Source of the DNA: Piscinibacter sp.
GTDB lineage: Bacteria > Pseudomonadota > Gammaproteobacteria > Burkholderiales > Burkholderiaceae_C
Assembly: GCA_016706565.1 (NCBI GenBank)
Contig: JADJJI010000005.1
Span: 62,001-126,000 of the forward strand
Length of the DNA stretch: 64,000 nucleotides
Direction of reading: 5' to 3'
Positions 25,983-34,826 of this stretch are shown piece by piece. Both the position numbers and the translations under genes were made by a program. The notes under the pieces are model-generated. The model ran no database searches and was not told the origin of the DNA. It worked only from the letters and a program-made list of their open reading frames with translations. The first letter of the stretch is position 1. Each line of letters opens with the position of its first letter.

Positions 25983-26741
25983 ATGAGCCGTATCGCCATC
26001 GTCAGCGCGATGCACGAGGAGCTTCGTGCACTGCTTCCCGCCCTCGAGAAGCCGCAACGCGCCGAATTCGCCGGGCGCGCCTTCCATTTCGGGCAGATGC
26101 AGGGCCAGCCGGTGGTGATGGTGCTGTCGGGCATCGGCAAGGTGGCCGCCGCGACCACCGCCGCGCTGCTGCTGCAGGAGGTCGACGTGCAGCGCATCAT
26201 CTTCACCGGCGCGGCCGGCGGCCTCGGCCCCGGCGTGCGCGTGGGCGACGTGGTGATCGCCCGCAGCCTGCTGCAGCACGACATGGACGCCTCGCCGCTG
26301 TTCCCGCGCTTCGAGGTGCCGCTGACCGGCCGCTCGCGCTTCGGCACCGACAGCGACCTCAGCGATTCGCTGGCCGCCGCCGCGCTGCACTGCCTGAACC
26401 ATGCCGCCGAGCGCATCGGCGAGGCGCACCTGGCCGATTTCGGCATCGACAGCCCGCTGCTGCACCAAGGGCTGGTGATCAGCGGCGACCGTTTCGTGTC
26501 CACCGCCGCCGAGAGCGACACGCTGCGCGCCGCGCTGCCCGACGCGCTGGCGGTGGAGATGGAAGGCGCCGCGGTGGCTCAGGTGTGCGCCGACTTCGGC
26601 CGGCCCTTCGCGGTGATCCGCACCGTCTCCGACCGCGCCGACGACAGCGCGCACGTCGACTTCAACCGCTTCATCGCCGAGGTGGCGAGCGTCTACACGC
26701 GCGAGATCCTCGGCACCTGGCTGTCGGGCCGCGTCGACTGA
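25983..26741 (+). CDS. mtnN: 5'-methylthioadenosine/S-adenosylhomocysteine nucleosidase
   Basis: The product has 252 residues of the PNP/UDP phosphorylase superfamily. Features are the N-terminal IAIVSAMHEEL, the nucleoside-site VLSGIGKVAAA and FTGAAGGL, the substrate-binding AVEMEGAAVAQV with the ribose-binding Glu, and the catalytic Asp in RTVSDRADD. It cleaves MTA and SAH, removing inhibitory by-products of SAM use and feeding autoinducer-2-type and methionine salvage chemistry. An insertion (about residues 120-150) makes it a little longer than the 230-residue enterobacterial form. A membrane protein gene follows after 3 nt. Confidence 0.93.
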   Translation: MSRIAIVSAMHEELRALLPALEKPQRAEFAGRAFHFGQMQGQPVVMVLSGIGKVAAATTAALLLQEVDVQRIIFTGAAGGLGPGVRVGDVVIARSLLQHDMDASPLFPRFEVPLTGRSRFGTDSDLSDSLAAAALHCLNHAAERIGEAHLADFGIDSPLLHQGLVISGDRFVSTAAESDTLRAALPDALAVEMEGAAVAQVCADFGRPFAVIRTVSDRADDSAHVDFNRFIAEVASVYTREILGTWLSGRVD

Positions 26742-26744
26742 AGC

Positions 26745-27248
26745 ATGGCGATCGGGCGCTGGCTCTGGCGCGCCCTGCGCAGCGTGCTGCTCGCGCTGGC
26801 CGCGGCGGTGCTGTTCATCGAGGAATGGGGCTGGCGGCCGCTGACCGCCTGGGCCGCCCGGCTGGCGCAGTGGCCGCCGCTGGCGCGCCTGGAGTCGCAC
26901 ATCCGCACGCTCTCGCCGCGCTGGGCGCTGGCTGCCTTCCTCGTGCCGGCGGTAGCGCTCTTCCCGGTCAAGCTGCTGGCGCTGTGGGTCATCCACGCAG
27001 GGCAAACGGCGCTGGGCATCGCCGTCATCGTCGCCGCCAAGCTGCTCGGCACGGCGCTGGTGGGGCGGCTGTTCATCCTCACCGAGCCGCAGCTGATGCA
27101 GTTCGCGTGGTTCGCCGTGGCGCTGGGTTGGTGGCGGCGCACCAAGGAGCGTGTCAAGGCCGCGGTGCATGCCCTGCCGGCCTGGCGGCAACTGCGGGCT
27201 ATCGTGCGGCGCTGGCGCCTGTGGTGGCGCCGCCGCGCCGGCAGCTGA
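26745..27248 (+). CDS. Conserved membrane protein of unknown function
   Basis: The product has 167 residues. Hydrophobic segments lie at about 10-27, 62-84, 87-106 and 115-125, and a strongly basic tail ends the chain (RRWRLWWRRRAGS), which should stay in the cytoplasm. This type occurs as a short 'transmembrane' protein in Burkholderiales genomes. It follows mtnN by 3 nt and precedes rsmE by 30 nt, so it is cotranscribed with both. I assign no function. Confidence 0.75.
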   Translation: MAIGRWLWRALRSVLLALAAAVLFIEEWGWRPLTAWAARLAQWPPLARLESHIRTLSPRWALAAFLVPAVALFPVKLLALWVIHAGQTALGIAVIVAAKLLGTALVGRLFILTEPQLMQFAWFAVALGWWRRTKERVKAAVHALPAWRQLRAIVRRWRLWWRRRAGS

Positions 27249-27278
27249 GAGCTGAGCGCCTGCGGCACACTCTCGCCC

Positions 27279-28010
27279 GTGCCGCCCCGCTTCCACGTTC
27301 CCCTTCCCCTGCACGCCGGTGCCGATCTCGACCTGCCCGAGGCGGTGGCGCGCCATGTGCAGGTGCTGCGCCTGCAGCCCGGCGCGCCGCTGACGCTGTT
27401 CAACGGCGAAGGCGGCGAATGGTCCGCGCAGGTGCTGCACATGGGCCGGCGCGAGGTGCAGGTGCGCGTGGACCTGCATACGCCGGTCTCGCGCGAGCTC
27501 GGCCTCTTCGTCACGCTGGCGCTGGGCGTGCCGGCCAACGAACGAATGGACACGCTGGTCGAGAAGGCCTGCGAGCTCGGCGTCGCGGCGATCCAGCCGC
27601 TGATGTGCGAGCGCTCGGTGCTGCGCCTGGCCGGAGACCGCGCCGACAAGAAGGTGCAGCACTGGCAGGCCGTGGCGATTTCGGCCTGCGAGCAGAGCGG
27701 CCGCACGCGCGTGCCGCGCATCGCGCCGCTGCGCACGTTGACCGATTGGCTGGCCGCCTTGCCGGCGCGTGCCGAGGGCGCACGCGTGCTGCTCAGCCTG
27801 CGCGAGCCGGGGCCGCTGCCCGCCGCCGCCACGCTGCGCGACGTGACGGCCCTCAGCGGCCCCGAAGGCGGCCTCAGCGATGCGGAGGAGTCGGCGGCCG
27901 GCCTGCGCGGCTTTGTGCCAGTGTCGCTCGGACCGCGCACGCTGCGCGCCGACACTGCGCCGCTGGCGCTGCTGGCCCACCTCGCCCTGGCGACTGAAGG
28001 ATCCACTTGA
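27279..28010 (+). CDS. rsmE: 16S rRNA m3U1498 methyltransferase
   Basis: The product has 243 residues. The N-terminal PUA-like domain contains HVLRLQPG-type text (ARHVQVLRLQPGAPLTLFNGEG, in parts). The C-terminal SPOUT trefoil-knot domain has LSGPEGGLSDAEE and VSLGPRTLRADTA, the SAM-binding knot. It methylates N3 of U1498 of 16S rRNA in the decoding region. The start codon is GTG at 27279. Its stop TGA overlaps the TTG start of the next gene by 3 nt. Confidence 0.93.
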   Translation: MPPRFHVPLPLHAGADLDLPEAVARHVQVLRLQPGAPLTLFNGEGGEWSAQVLHMGRREVQVRVDLHTPVSRELGLFVTLALGVPANERMDTLVEKACELGVAAIQPLMCERSVLRLAGDRADKKVQHWQAVAISACEQSGRTRVPRIAPLRTLTDWLAALPARAEGARVLLSLREPGPLPAAATLRDVTALSGPEGGLSDAEESAAGLRGFVPVSLGPRTLRADTAPLALLAHLALATEGST

Positions 28011-29179
28011 ACTTCCAGCTGCTGCTGCTCGCGCTCTGCCAGGGCTTCCTGCTCACCAACAACGTCACCTTCATCGCGATCAACGGCCTGGTCGGCCTGA
28101 GCCTCGCGCCGGTGCCGTGGATGGCCACGCTGCCGGTGGCCGGCTACGTGGCCGGCGGCTCGCTGTGCGCCTCGCTGGTGGCGCGCCACCAGCGAGCCTA
28201 CGGCCGGCGCCGAGCCTTCCAGCTCGGGCTGCTGGTGGCGATGGCGACCACGGCGCTGTGCGCCTACGCGGCCTCGTCGCACAATTTCTGGCTGCTCGTC
28301 GCCGCGACGATGATGGCCGGTTACTACAACGCCAACGCCGCGCTGTACCGCTTCGCGGCCACCGAACTGGTCGAGCCGGCCTTCAAGGAGCGCGCGATCT
28401 CCTGGGTGCTGGCCGGTGGCATCCTCGGCGCGGTGGTCGGCCCCAACCTGGCCAGCGCGACGCGCGATGCGCTGCCGGTGGCCTTCGCCGGCGCGTATGC
28501 CTCGCTGGTCGGCATCGCGCTGTTGTCGCTGCTGACGATGTCGTTCATCCGCTTCCCGCCGCTGCCGCTGCCCAATCCGGCGCACCCGGGCCGGCCGCTG
28601 CGCGAGATCGCACGCCAGCCGGTGTTCATCGTCTCGGTGATCGCCTGCGCGCTCGGCTACGGCGTGATGAACCTGCTGATGGCGGCCACGCCGATCGCCA
28701 TGTCGCAATGCGCGCACCCGTTCTCCAGCGCGGCCCTGGTGCTCGAGTGGCACGTGCTGGGCATGTTCGTGCCGAGCTTCTTCACCGGCTCGCTGATCCG
28801 GCGTTTCGGCGCATTGCCGGTGATGGCGGTCGGCGTGCTGCTCAATGCGCTGTGCATCGCGGTGGCGCTGTCCGGCGTCGATCTGATGCAGTTCCTGGTG
28901 GCGCTGTTCGCGCTGGGGGTGGGCTGGAACTTCCTCTACATCGGCGGCACCACGCTGTTCACACAGGCCTACCGCCCCGAGGAGAAGACCACCGCGCAGG
29001 CGGCGATGGACACGCTGGTGATGGCCACGATGACGCTGACCTCGCTGGGTTCGGGCGCGCTCGTCACCACGCAGGGCTGGACCTGGCTGAACCTCGGCTC
29101 GATCGTGCCGGTGCTGCTGATCGCGGCCGCGCTGGCCTGGCTGGCGCTGCGCCCGCGAGCGGCCGCAGCGGCCCCCTGA
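28007..29179 (+). CDS. MFS transporter
   Basis: The product has 390 residues and about 12 hydrophobic helices of the major facilitator superfamily. It has two similar halves, the basic inter-helix loop ARHQRAYGRRRAFQLG (about 55-75) after helix 2, and a cytoplasmic central loop near FPPLPLPNPAHPGRP. The start is TTG at 28007, overlapping the rsmE stop; without it there is no in-frame ATG until residue 40. Substrate unknown; this drug-efflux/YbjJ-like group is broad. Confidence 0.85.
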   Translation: MNFQLLLLALCQGFLLTNNVTFIAINGLVGLSLAPVPWMATLPVAGYVAGGSLCASLVARHQRAYGRRRAFQLGLLVAMATTALCAYAASSHNFWLLVAATMMAGYYNANAALYRFAATELVEPAFKERAISWVLAGGILGAVVGPNLASATRDALPVAFAGAYASLVGIALLSLLTMSFIRFPPLPLPNPAHPGRPLREIARQPVFIVSVIACALGYGVMNLLMAATPIAMSQCAHPFSSAALVLEWHVLGMFVPSFFTGSLIRRFGALPVMAVGVLLNALCIAVALSGVDLMQFLVALFALGVGWNFLYIGGTTLFTQAYRPEEKTTAQAAMDTLVMATMTLTSLGSGALVTTQGWTWLNLGSIVPVLLIAAALAWLALRPRAAAAAP

Positions 29180-29234
29180 TCCCGTCGACATCGCGCAGAA
29201 TGCGGTCTCCAAGAACAGCACAGCGGAGGTTCAC

Positions 29235-29645
29235 ATGGGTTTGCTCGATTCCGTGATCGGCGCGCTTGGCCAGGGCGGCGGCGGCCAGGCTGATCTGCTC
29301 AAGGCCGTGGTCGGCATGCTGGCCCAGGGCGGCCAGGGTGGCCAGGGCGGCGGCCTCGCCGACCTGGTGTCGCGGCTGCAGCAGGGCGGCCTGGGCGACG
29401 TGGTCGGCTCGTGGGTCGGCACCGGCCAGAACCTGCCCGTCTCGCCGGACCAGCTCGGTGGCGCGCTCGGCGACGACTTCCTCGCCCAGCTGACGCAGCA
29501 CACCGGCGCCTCCGGCGGCGACCTGCTCGGGCAGCTCTCGCAGATGCTGCCGCAGGTGGTCGACCAGCTCACGCCGAACGGGCAGCTGCCGCAGGCGGGT
29601 GGGCTGGACGTGGGCGCAGTGCTGGGCCAGTTGCTGCGCCGATGA
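29235..29645 (+). CDS. DUF937/YidB-like protein
   Basis: The product has 136 residues, soluble, rich in Gly, Gln and Leu. It opens with MGLLDSVIGAL and has the family's LADLVSRLQQGGLGDVVGSWVGTGQN and VSPDQLGGALGDDFLAQLTQHTG regions (described in parts), ending VGAVLGQLLRR. This is the YidB/DUF937 family of unknown role, often helical. GGAGG lies seven bases before the ATG. The next gene's ATG overlaps its stop (ATGATGA arrangement at 29642-29647). Confidence 0.87.
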   Translation: MGLLDSVIGALGQGGGGQADLLKAVVGMLAQGGQGGQGGGLADLVSRLQQGGLGDVVGSWVGTGQNLPVSPDQLGGALGDDFLAQLTQHTGASGGDLLGQLSQMLPQVVDQLTPNGQLPQAGGLDVGAVLGQLLRR

Positions 29646-30445
29646 TGGCGCGCACGATGCGGCCGGCCCGCGGGCTGGCTGCGGCTGCGCTGGTCTTCGC
29701 CGTTGCCGCAGCGTCGGCCGCCGAGCCGGCGCATCCCTGGGTGACGCTGCCCGCTCCGCTGCCGCAACCGCAGACCTACTTCACCAACCTGAAGGACGGC
29801 GACCGCATCGAGACGCCCTTCGTGCTCAAGTTCGGCCTGTCGCGTTCGGGGCTGGCGGCGATCACGAAGGACGTGCGCGACACCGGCCACCACCACCTGC
29901 TGGTCAACCGGGAGCTGCCGCTGGACTTCACCCAGCCGCTGCCCTTCAACGACCAGTACCGCCACTTCGGCAAGGGCCAGATGGAGGCGGTGCTCGACTT
30001 CAAGCCGGGCACCTACACGCTGCGCCTGCTGCTGGCCGACCACAGGCACATCCCCTTCTTCATCTACAGCAAGCCGATGACGGTCACCGTCACGGCGAAG
30101 AACGACAAGCTCGATGTGAAGACGCTGGTCAAGCCCGGCATCGAGCTGCTCTCGCCGCGCCAGGGCGAGGCGCTGTCCGTGCCGTTTCGGGTGCAGTTCC
30201 ATGCCTCGGGGCTGAACGTGAGCCACACCGACATCGCCGATGCCGGCGTGGGGCATTTCCGGCTCGTGGCGCAGACCAAGGGCGGCGCGGTCGAGCGCAT
30301 CGCGTTCGCCAACGGCGCCACCGAGGGCTGGCTGAAGCCGCCGCCGGGCGACTACACGCTCAAGCTCGAACTGGTGTCGAATGCACCCGGCGGCGCGGTC
30401 ATGGCCAGCGGCGCGCCGGTGGCCGTCAAGGTGCTGGCGCGCTAG
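29642..30445 (+). CDS. DUF4399 secreted protein (two repeats)
   Basis: The product has 267 residues with a signal peptide (core GLAAAALVFAVAAASA). Two related beta-rich units follow: FTNLKDGDRIETPFVLKFGLSRSG...TGHHHLLVN and LSPRQGEALSVPFRVQFHASGLNVSHTDIADAGVGHFRLV. The first carries a HHH cluster, which may bind metal, and the second lacks it. The pattern matches DUF4399. Probably periplasmic; function unknown. The gene shares its stop bases (CTAG, 30442-30445) with the convergent RNA methyltransferase gene. Confidence 0.82.
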   Translation: MMARTMRPARGLAAAALVFAVAAASAAEPAHPWVTLPAPLPQPQTYFTNLKDGDRIETPFVLKFGLSRSGLAAITKDVRDTGHHHLLVNRELPLDFTQPLPFNDQYRHFGKGQMEAVLDFKPGTYTLRLLLADHRHIPFFIYSKPMTVTVTAKNDKLDVKTLVKPGIELLSPRQGEALSVPFRVQFHASGLNVSHTDIADAGVGHFRLVAQTKGGAVERIAFANGATEGWLKPPPGDYTLKLELVSNAPGGAVMASGAPVAVKVLAR

Positions 30446-31698
30446 GCGCCGTCTCGCTTCGGCGCGCGCGCTGATCCGGCGACGAGGTCGAAGCGGTACA
30501 GGCGGCATTCGATCGGTCCGTTCCACATCGGCACGCGGCGGCTTTCCTTCAGGCGCATCGCGCTGGGCAGCTTCATGTCGGGGCTGAGCACCCAGGCCGT
30601 CCAGCCCGCGGCGTGTCGCGTGTAGGCCTGCTTCCAGTGCGAGGCCAGGCGGGCGAAGAAGTCGCTCGGCATGGACTTGTTGTCATCCCGGCGGTCCTGC
30701 GCCGAGGCACGCGCCGCCTTGCCGCCGATCTCGATGCGCTCGCCATAGGGCGGGTTGAGCATCACGGTGCCGGGCAGGCCCTCGGGCAGCGCGGGCGCGG
30801 GCCGCTCCAGCGCATCGCCGCCGTTGAAGGTGATGGCGGCCTCGACACCGGCGCGCTGCGCGTTGCGGCGCGCGAAGTCGACCATGCGGAAGGACACGTC
30901 GCTGGCGAAGATGGGCACCGCGCTGGCGTGGATGCGCGCCTTCGCCTCCGCCTTGAGCTGCTGCCATTGCGTGCGCTCGGTCTCGCCGGCGAAGGGCAGC
31001 AGGCGCTCGAACGCGAAGTGCCGCTGCAGCCCGGGCGCGATGCCGCAGGCGATCTGCGCGGCCTCGATGGCGATGGTGCCCGAGCCGCAGCAGGGGTCGT
31101 GCAGCGCGCCACCGGCCTCGGGCGTGCCGCGCCAGCCGGCGGCGGCGAGCATGGCCGCCGCCAGCGTCTCCTTCAGCGGCGCGTCGCCCTTGTCCTCGCG
31201 CCAGCCGCGCTTGAACAGCGGCTCGCCCGAGCTGTCGACGTACAGCGAGGCACGCTCGGCGCCGAGGTGCAGCAGCAGCGGCAGGTCGGGGTGGCGCGTA
31301 TCGACATTGGGGCGCTCGCCGGTGGCCTCGCGCAGCTGGTCGCACACCGCATCCTTGATGCGCAGCGCGGCGAAGTTCAGGCTCTTCAGCGGGCACTTGG
31401 TGGCCGTGGTGTCCAGGCGCAGCGTGTGCTGCGGCGTGATCCACTGCGACCAGTCCACCTCGATGGCCATCTGGTAGAGATCCTGCTCGTCGTGGTACGG
31501 CCCTTCGGCCACCTCGATGAGCACGCGCTGGGTGAGGCGCAGCTCGAGGTTGAGCAGCATGACCTCGCGCGGGTTGCCCTCGAGCGCCACGCCACCGCGC
31601 GACACATGCAGCCGCGTGCCGGGCAGCACGCGCGCGATCTCGTCGGCGAGCAGTTCCTCGACGCCGGCCGCACAGGGCAGGAACAGGGGCAACGGCAT
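30442..31698 (-). CDS. THUMP-domain class I RNA methyltransferase (RlmL N-terminal-like)
   Basis: The product has 418 residues. An N-terminal ferredoxin-like/THUMP region (about 1-155) is followed by a Rossmann methyltransferase with the SAM motif DPCCGSGTIAIEAA and the catalytic N-methylation motif NPPYGERI. It matches the shorter proteins related to the RlmL half of E. coli RlmKL, which make m2G2445 in 23S rRNA; the RlmK half is absent. The assignment to that exact guanine is inferred. It is downstream of rpoN (13 nt gap), and its stop overlaps the convergent DUF4399 gene. Confidence 0.88.
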   Translation of the reverse strand: MPLPLFLPCAAGVEELLADEIARVLPGTRLHVSRGGVALEGNPREVMLLNLELRLTQRVLIEVAEGPYHDEQDLYQMAIEVDWSQWITPQHTLRLDTTATKCPLKSLNFAALRIKDAVCDQLREATGERPNVDTRHPDLPLLLHLGAERASLYVDSSGEPLFKRGWREDKGDAPLKETLAAAMLAAAGWRGTPEAGGALHDPCCGSGTIAIEAAQIACGIAPGLQRHFAFERLLPFAGETERTQWQQLKAEAKARIHASAVPIFASDVSFRMVDFARRNAQRAGVEAAITFNGGDALERPAPALPEGLPGTVMLNPPYGERIEIGGKAARASAQDRRDDNKSMPSDFFARLASHWKQAYTRHAAGWTAWVLSPDMKLPSAMRLKESRRVPMWNGPIECRLYRFDLVAGSARAPKRDGA

Positions 31699-31711
31699 CG
31701 CGGGCCCCTGC

Positions 31712-33253
31712 CTACATTGCCTTGCGCAGATTGGCCGGCGCGATCTTCAAGGCTTCACGGTACTTGGCCACCGTGCGGCGGGCTACCTGGATGCCCTGCT
31801 CCTCGAGCATCTGCGAGATCTGGCTGTCCGACAGCGGCTTGGCGCTGTCTTCCGCCGCGACGAGCTGCTTGATCAGCGCGCGCACCGCCGTGCTCGAGGC
31901 ATTGCCGCCGGCGTCGGTGTTCAGCGAGGAGCCGAAGAAGTACTTCAGCTCGAAAGTGCCGAAGGGCGTGGACATGTACTTGGCCGTGGTCACGCGCGAG
32001 ATGGTCGACTCGTGCAGGCCCAGTTCGTCGGCGATCTCGCGCAGCACCAGCGGCTTCATGGCGATCTCGCCGTGCGTGAAGAAGCTCTTCTGCCGCTCGA
32101 CGATGGCCTGCGAGACACGCTGGATGGTGTCGAAGCGCTGCAGGATGTTCTTCATGAACCAGCGCGCTTCCTGCAGCCGCGCGTTGAGGCCCGGGCCGGC
32201 GCCGTTCAGGCCCGCGCCGCTGCTGCCGCGGCCCTGGCGGATCGCATTGGCGTACAGGTCGTTGATGCGCAGCTTGGGCATCACGTCGGGGTTGAGCGTG
32301 ACCTTCCAGTTGCGGCCGGACTTCTGCACGATCACGTCGGGCACGATGATGTTGGCCTCGGCGCGCGCGAACGGACGGCCCGGCTTGGGCTCGCACGAGA
32401 CGATCAGCGCCTGCGCGGCCTTGAGCATCTCCTCGTCGGCGCCGGTGGCGGCGACCAGCTTCTTCAGGTCGCGCCGCGCCAGCAGGTCGAGGTGGTTCTT
32501 GCAGACGATGATGGCCACCATCTGCGCTTCGCTGCGCGGCTTGGCGCGCAGCTGCAGCGTCAGGCACTCGGCCAGGTTGGACGCGCCCACGCCGGTCGGG
32601 TCCATGCTCTGCAGGAAACGCAGGCCGCAGCGCAGCCGGTCGACCAGCGCCTCGCGCTCCTCGTCGTCGCTGTCCGGGCCGAGCAGCTGCGCGGCGATCT
32701 CCTCGATCGGGTCGGCGAGGTAGCCGTCGTCGGTGAGCGACTCGATCAGCACCAGCACCGAGGCCGCGTCTTCCTCGGACAGCCGCATGCCGCCGACCTG
32801 CTCGCGCAGATGGTCTTGCAGCGTCATCACGGCAGCGTCGCGCTCGGCGCCGTCGAAGTCGTCGCTCTCGCCCTGGCCGGAAGACTTGCCCGGCATCTCG
32901 CCGATGCCGTCGAAGTCGTCGCGCTCGGTGCCGTTCTCCCAGTCGTCGCGCTCGGTGGTGCCCAGGTTGGCGCTGTCCAGCGCCGGCGTGTCGTCGGCGG
33001 CGTCGGAACTCATGTCGGTGGCGCGCTCGGTCTCGCGCTCGCCGGCGTGTTCGGCCGCGCTGAGGCGCTCGGTCAGCGGCTCGAAGGGCGCGGGCGCCTC
33101 GTCGTCGGTCTCGAGGAAGGGGTTCTGCTCCAGCATCTGCTCGACTTCCTGGTGGAGTTCGAGCGTGGACAGCTGCAGCAGCCGGATCGACTGCTGCAGC
33201 TGCGGCGTCAGCGCCAGGTGCTGCGAGAGCCGGACTTGCAGTGAAGGTTTCAT
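31712..33253 (-). CDS. rpoN: RNA polymerase sigma-54 factor
   Basis: The product has 513 residues. Region I is glutamine- and leucine-rich (QLQQSIRLLQLSTLELHQEVEQ in parts). Region II (about 60-135) is strongly acidic (DD, ED, ESDDFDG). The core-binding region follows, and the C-terminus contains the helix-turn-helix and the RpoN box ARRTVAKYRE. It directs RNA polymerase to -24/-12 promoters and needs AAA+ activators. It ends the lptA-lptB-rpoN unit; lptB stops 9 nt upstream. A candidate target promoter is at 15201-15216. Confidence 0.97.
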   Translation of the reverse strand: MKPSLQVRLSQHLALTPQLQQSIRLLQLSTLELHQEVEQMLEQNPFLETDDEAPAPFEPLTERLSAAEHAGERETERATDMSSDAADDTPALDSANLGTTERDDWENGTERDDFDGIGEMPGKSSGQGESDDFDGAERDAAVMTLQDHLREQVGGMRLSEEDAASVLVLIESLTDDGYLADPIEEIAAQLLGPDSDDEEREALVDRLRCGLRFLQSMDPTGVGASNLAECLTLQLRAKPRSEAQMVAIIVCKNHLDLLARRDLKKLVAATGADEEMLKAAQALIVSCEPKPGRPFARAEANIIVPDVIVQKSGRNWKVTLNPDVMPKLRINDLYANAIRQGRGSSGAGLNGAGPGLNARLQEARWFMKNILQRFDTIQRVSQAIVERQKSFFTHGEIAMKPLVLREIADELGLHESTISRVTTAKYMSTPFGTFELKYFFGSSLNTDAGGNASSTAVRALIKQLVAAEDSAKPLSDSQISQMLEEQGIQVARRTVAKYREALKIAPANLRKAM

Positions 33254-33262
33254 TGCGCCGGA

Positions 33263-34039
33263 TCACATCCGGAAGTGCTCGCCGAGATAGACCTTGCGGA
33301 CGTCCGCGTTCTCGACGATTTCGGAGGGCGTGCCTTCGGCCAGCACGGTGCCCTCGCTGATGATGTAGGCGCGGTCGCAGATGCCCAGCGTCTCGCGCAC
33401 GTTGTGGTCGGTGATCAGCACGCCGATGCCGCGTGCCTTGAGGAAGCGGATGATGCGCTGGATCTCCAGCACGGCGATCGGGTCGACGCCGGCGAAAGGC
33501 TCGTCGAGCAGGATGAAACGCGGCTGCGTGGCCAGCGCGCGGGCGATCTCGACGCGGCGCCGCTCGCCGCCGGACAAGGCCGGGGCCGGCACGCTGCGCA
33601 GCTTCTCGATCGACAGGTCGTGCAGCAGCCCGTCGAGCATCTGCTCGATCTGCGCCGGGCGCAGCGCCTTGCCGTCGGCATCGACCTGCAGTTCGAGCAC
33701 GGCGCGGATGTTCTCCTCGACCGTGAGCTTGCGGAAGATCGACGCCTCCTGCGGCAGGTACGACAGGCCCAGGCGCGAGCGCAGGTGGATCGGCAGCCGT
33801 TCGACACGCTGGCCCTCGATGCTGATCTCGCCGGCGTCGGCGCGTACCAGGCCGACGATCATGTAGAAGCTGGTCGTCTTGCCGGCGCCGTTGGGGCCGA
33901 GCAGGCCGACCACCTCGCCGCTGTCGACGGCCAGGCGGACGTCCTTCACCACCTTGCGCACGCCGTAGGACTTCTGCAGCCCGAGTGCTTCGAGGCGGTG
34001 CACGCGCGGCGAGCCGGATACGGCCGCGGACGGGTTCAC
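33263..34039 (-). CDS. lptB: LPS export ABC transporter ATP-binding protein
   Basis: The product has 258 residues. Walker A is [12 protein letters not shown], the signature is [15 protein letters not shown], Walker B is [15 protein letters not shown], and the switch region is [11 protein letters not shown], all typical of LptB. With LptFG (not in the window) it powers LPS extraction from the inner membrane. The start is GTG at 34039, overlapping the lptA stop as GTGA. An N-terminal extension of about 15 residues precedes the usual domain start. Confidence 0.95.
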   Translation of the reverse strand: MNPSAAVSGSPRVHRLEALGLQKSYGVRKVVKDVRLAVDSGEVVGLLGPNGAGKTTSFYMIVGLVRADAGEISIEGQRVERLPIHLRSRLGLSYLPQEASIFRKLTVEENIRAVLELQVDADGKALRPAQIEQMLDGLLHDLSIEKLRSVPAPALSGGERRRVEIARALATQPRFILLDEPFAGVDPIAVLEIQRIIRFLKARGIGVLITDHNVRETLGICDRAYIISEGTVLAEGTPSEIVENADVRKVYLGEHFRM

Positions 34040-34704
34040 TTCGTGCCCCCGAGCGACGGGCTCAGGCGCAGCGGCGCGGGCGGCTGCGAGGCGGCCTGCG
34101 CTGCCGCTTCGGCCGCCGCCGCGCTGCCTTCGCGCGGCGTGAGCACGGCGCGCACCCGGCCGCCCGGGTTGCCCGGCGTCGCGGCGGCGCCGCCGGAGAC
34201 GCTGAAGACCTCGGAAATGCTGTCGTAGCTGACCACGTTGCCGGCGATCTCGTCGGCCACGACGCTGCCGCGCAGGCGCCGCACTGCGGCGTTGGTGACG
34301 AAGCGGATGGTGTCGGTCTTGCCGTCGTACTCCAGCCGCTCGGCTTCGCCCTCGATGTACTCGTCCACGCCGTCGCGCTTCTGCCGGAAGGTGGCCGGCT
34401 TGTTGGCGGCGCCGAAGGCCACCGCGCTGTGGTAGCCGTCGGGCGTCTCGCGCACCTCGATGCGGGCGGCGCGAATGGTCATCGTGCCCTTGCTGACCAC
34501 GACGTTGCCGTTGAACACCACATGCTGGTTGAGCAGGTCGATGCGGCCGGGCTGGTCGGCCTCGACGTTCAGCGGCTTGAAACGGTCGCCGCGCTCGGCG
34601 TGGGCCGGGCCGGCGAGCCAGAATGCGGCCAGCACAGTGGCGCCGAACAGGCGGCGGGCGAGGTGCCGTGGCAGGGGGTGCGGTGAGATTGTCATCGAGG
34701 GCAT
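34036..34704 (-). CDS. lptA: LPS transport periplasmic protein LptA
   Basis: The product has 222 residues with a signal peptide (core [18 protein letters not shown]). The OstA-like beta-jellyroll repeat is recognisable as [39 protein letters not shown] (in parts) and the second half with [16 protein letters not shown] low-complexity Ala/Pro/Gln tail (about 180-222) is extra compared with E. coli. It bridges LPS across the periplasm. The usual upstream neighbour lptC is missing: instead 122 nt separate it from dsbA. Confidence 0.92.
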   Translation of the reverse strand: MPSMTISPHPLPRHLARRLFGATVLAAFWLAGPAHAERGDRFKPLNVEADQPGRIDLLNQHVVFNGNVVVSKGTMTIRAARIEVRETPDGYHSAVAFGAANKPATFRQKRDGVDEYIEGEAERLEYDGKTDTIRFVTNAAVRRLRGSVVADEIAGNVVSYDSISEVFSVSGGAAATPGNPGGRVRAVLTPREGSAAAAEAAAQAASQPPAPLRLSPSLGGTK

Positions 34705-34826
34705 GAAACTTGCAGGCCATTCTAGCCCACAGGTTTGCCCCGACGAGAGAAAGCGAAGGGCGAGATGGTGCGACTTGTGCCGCTCTCCCGCCCGGCCGCC
34801 ATCATACGGCCGAGCCTGGAACCGAC

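Noticed and set aside
34705-34826. Missing lptC searched in the gap before lptA
   Set aside because: No frame of suitable length or hydrophobic start exists in the 122 nt, so lptC is not here.
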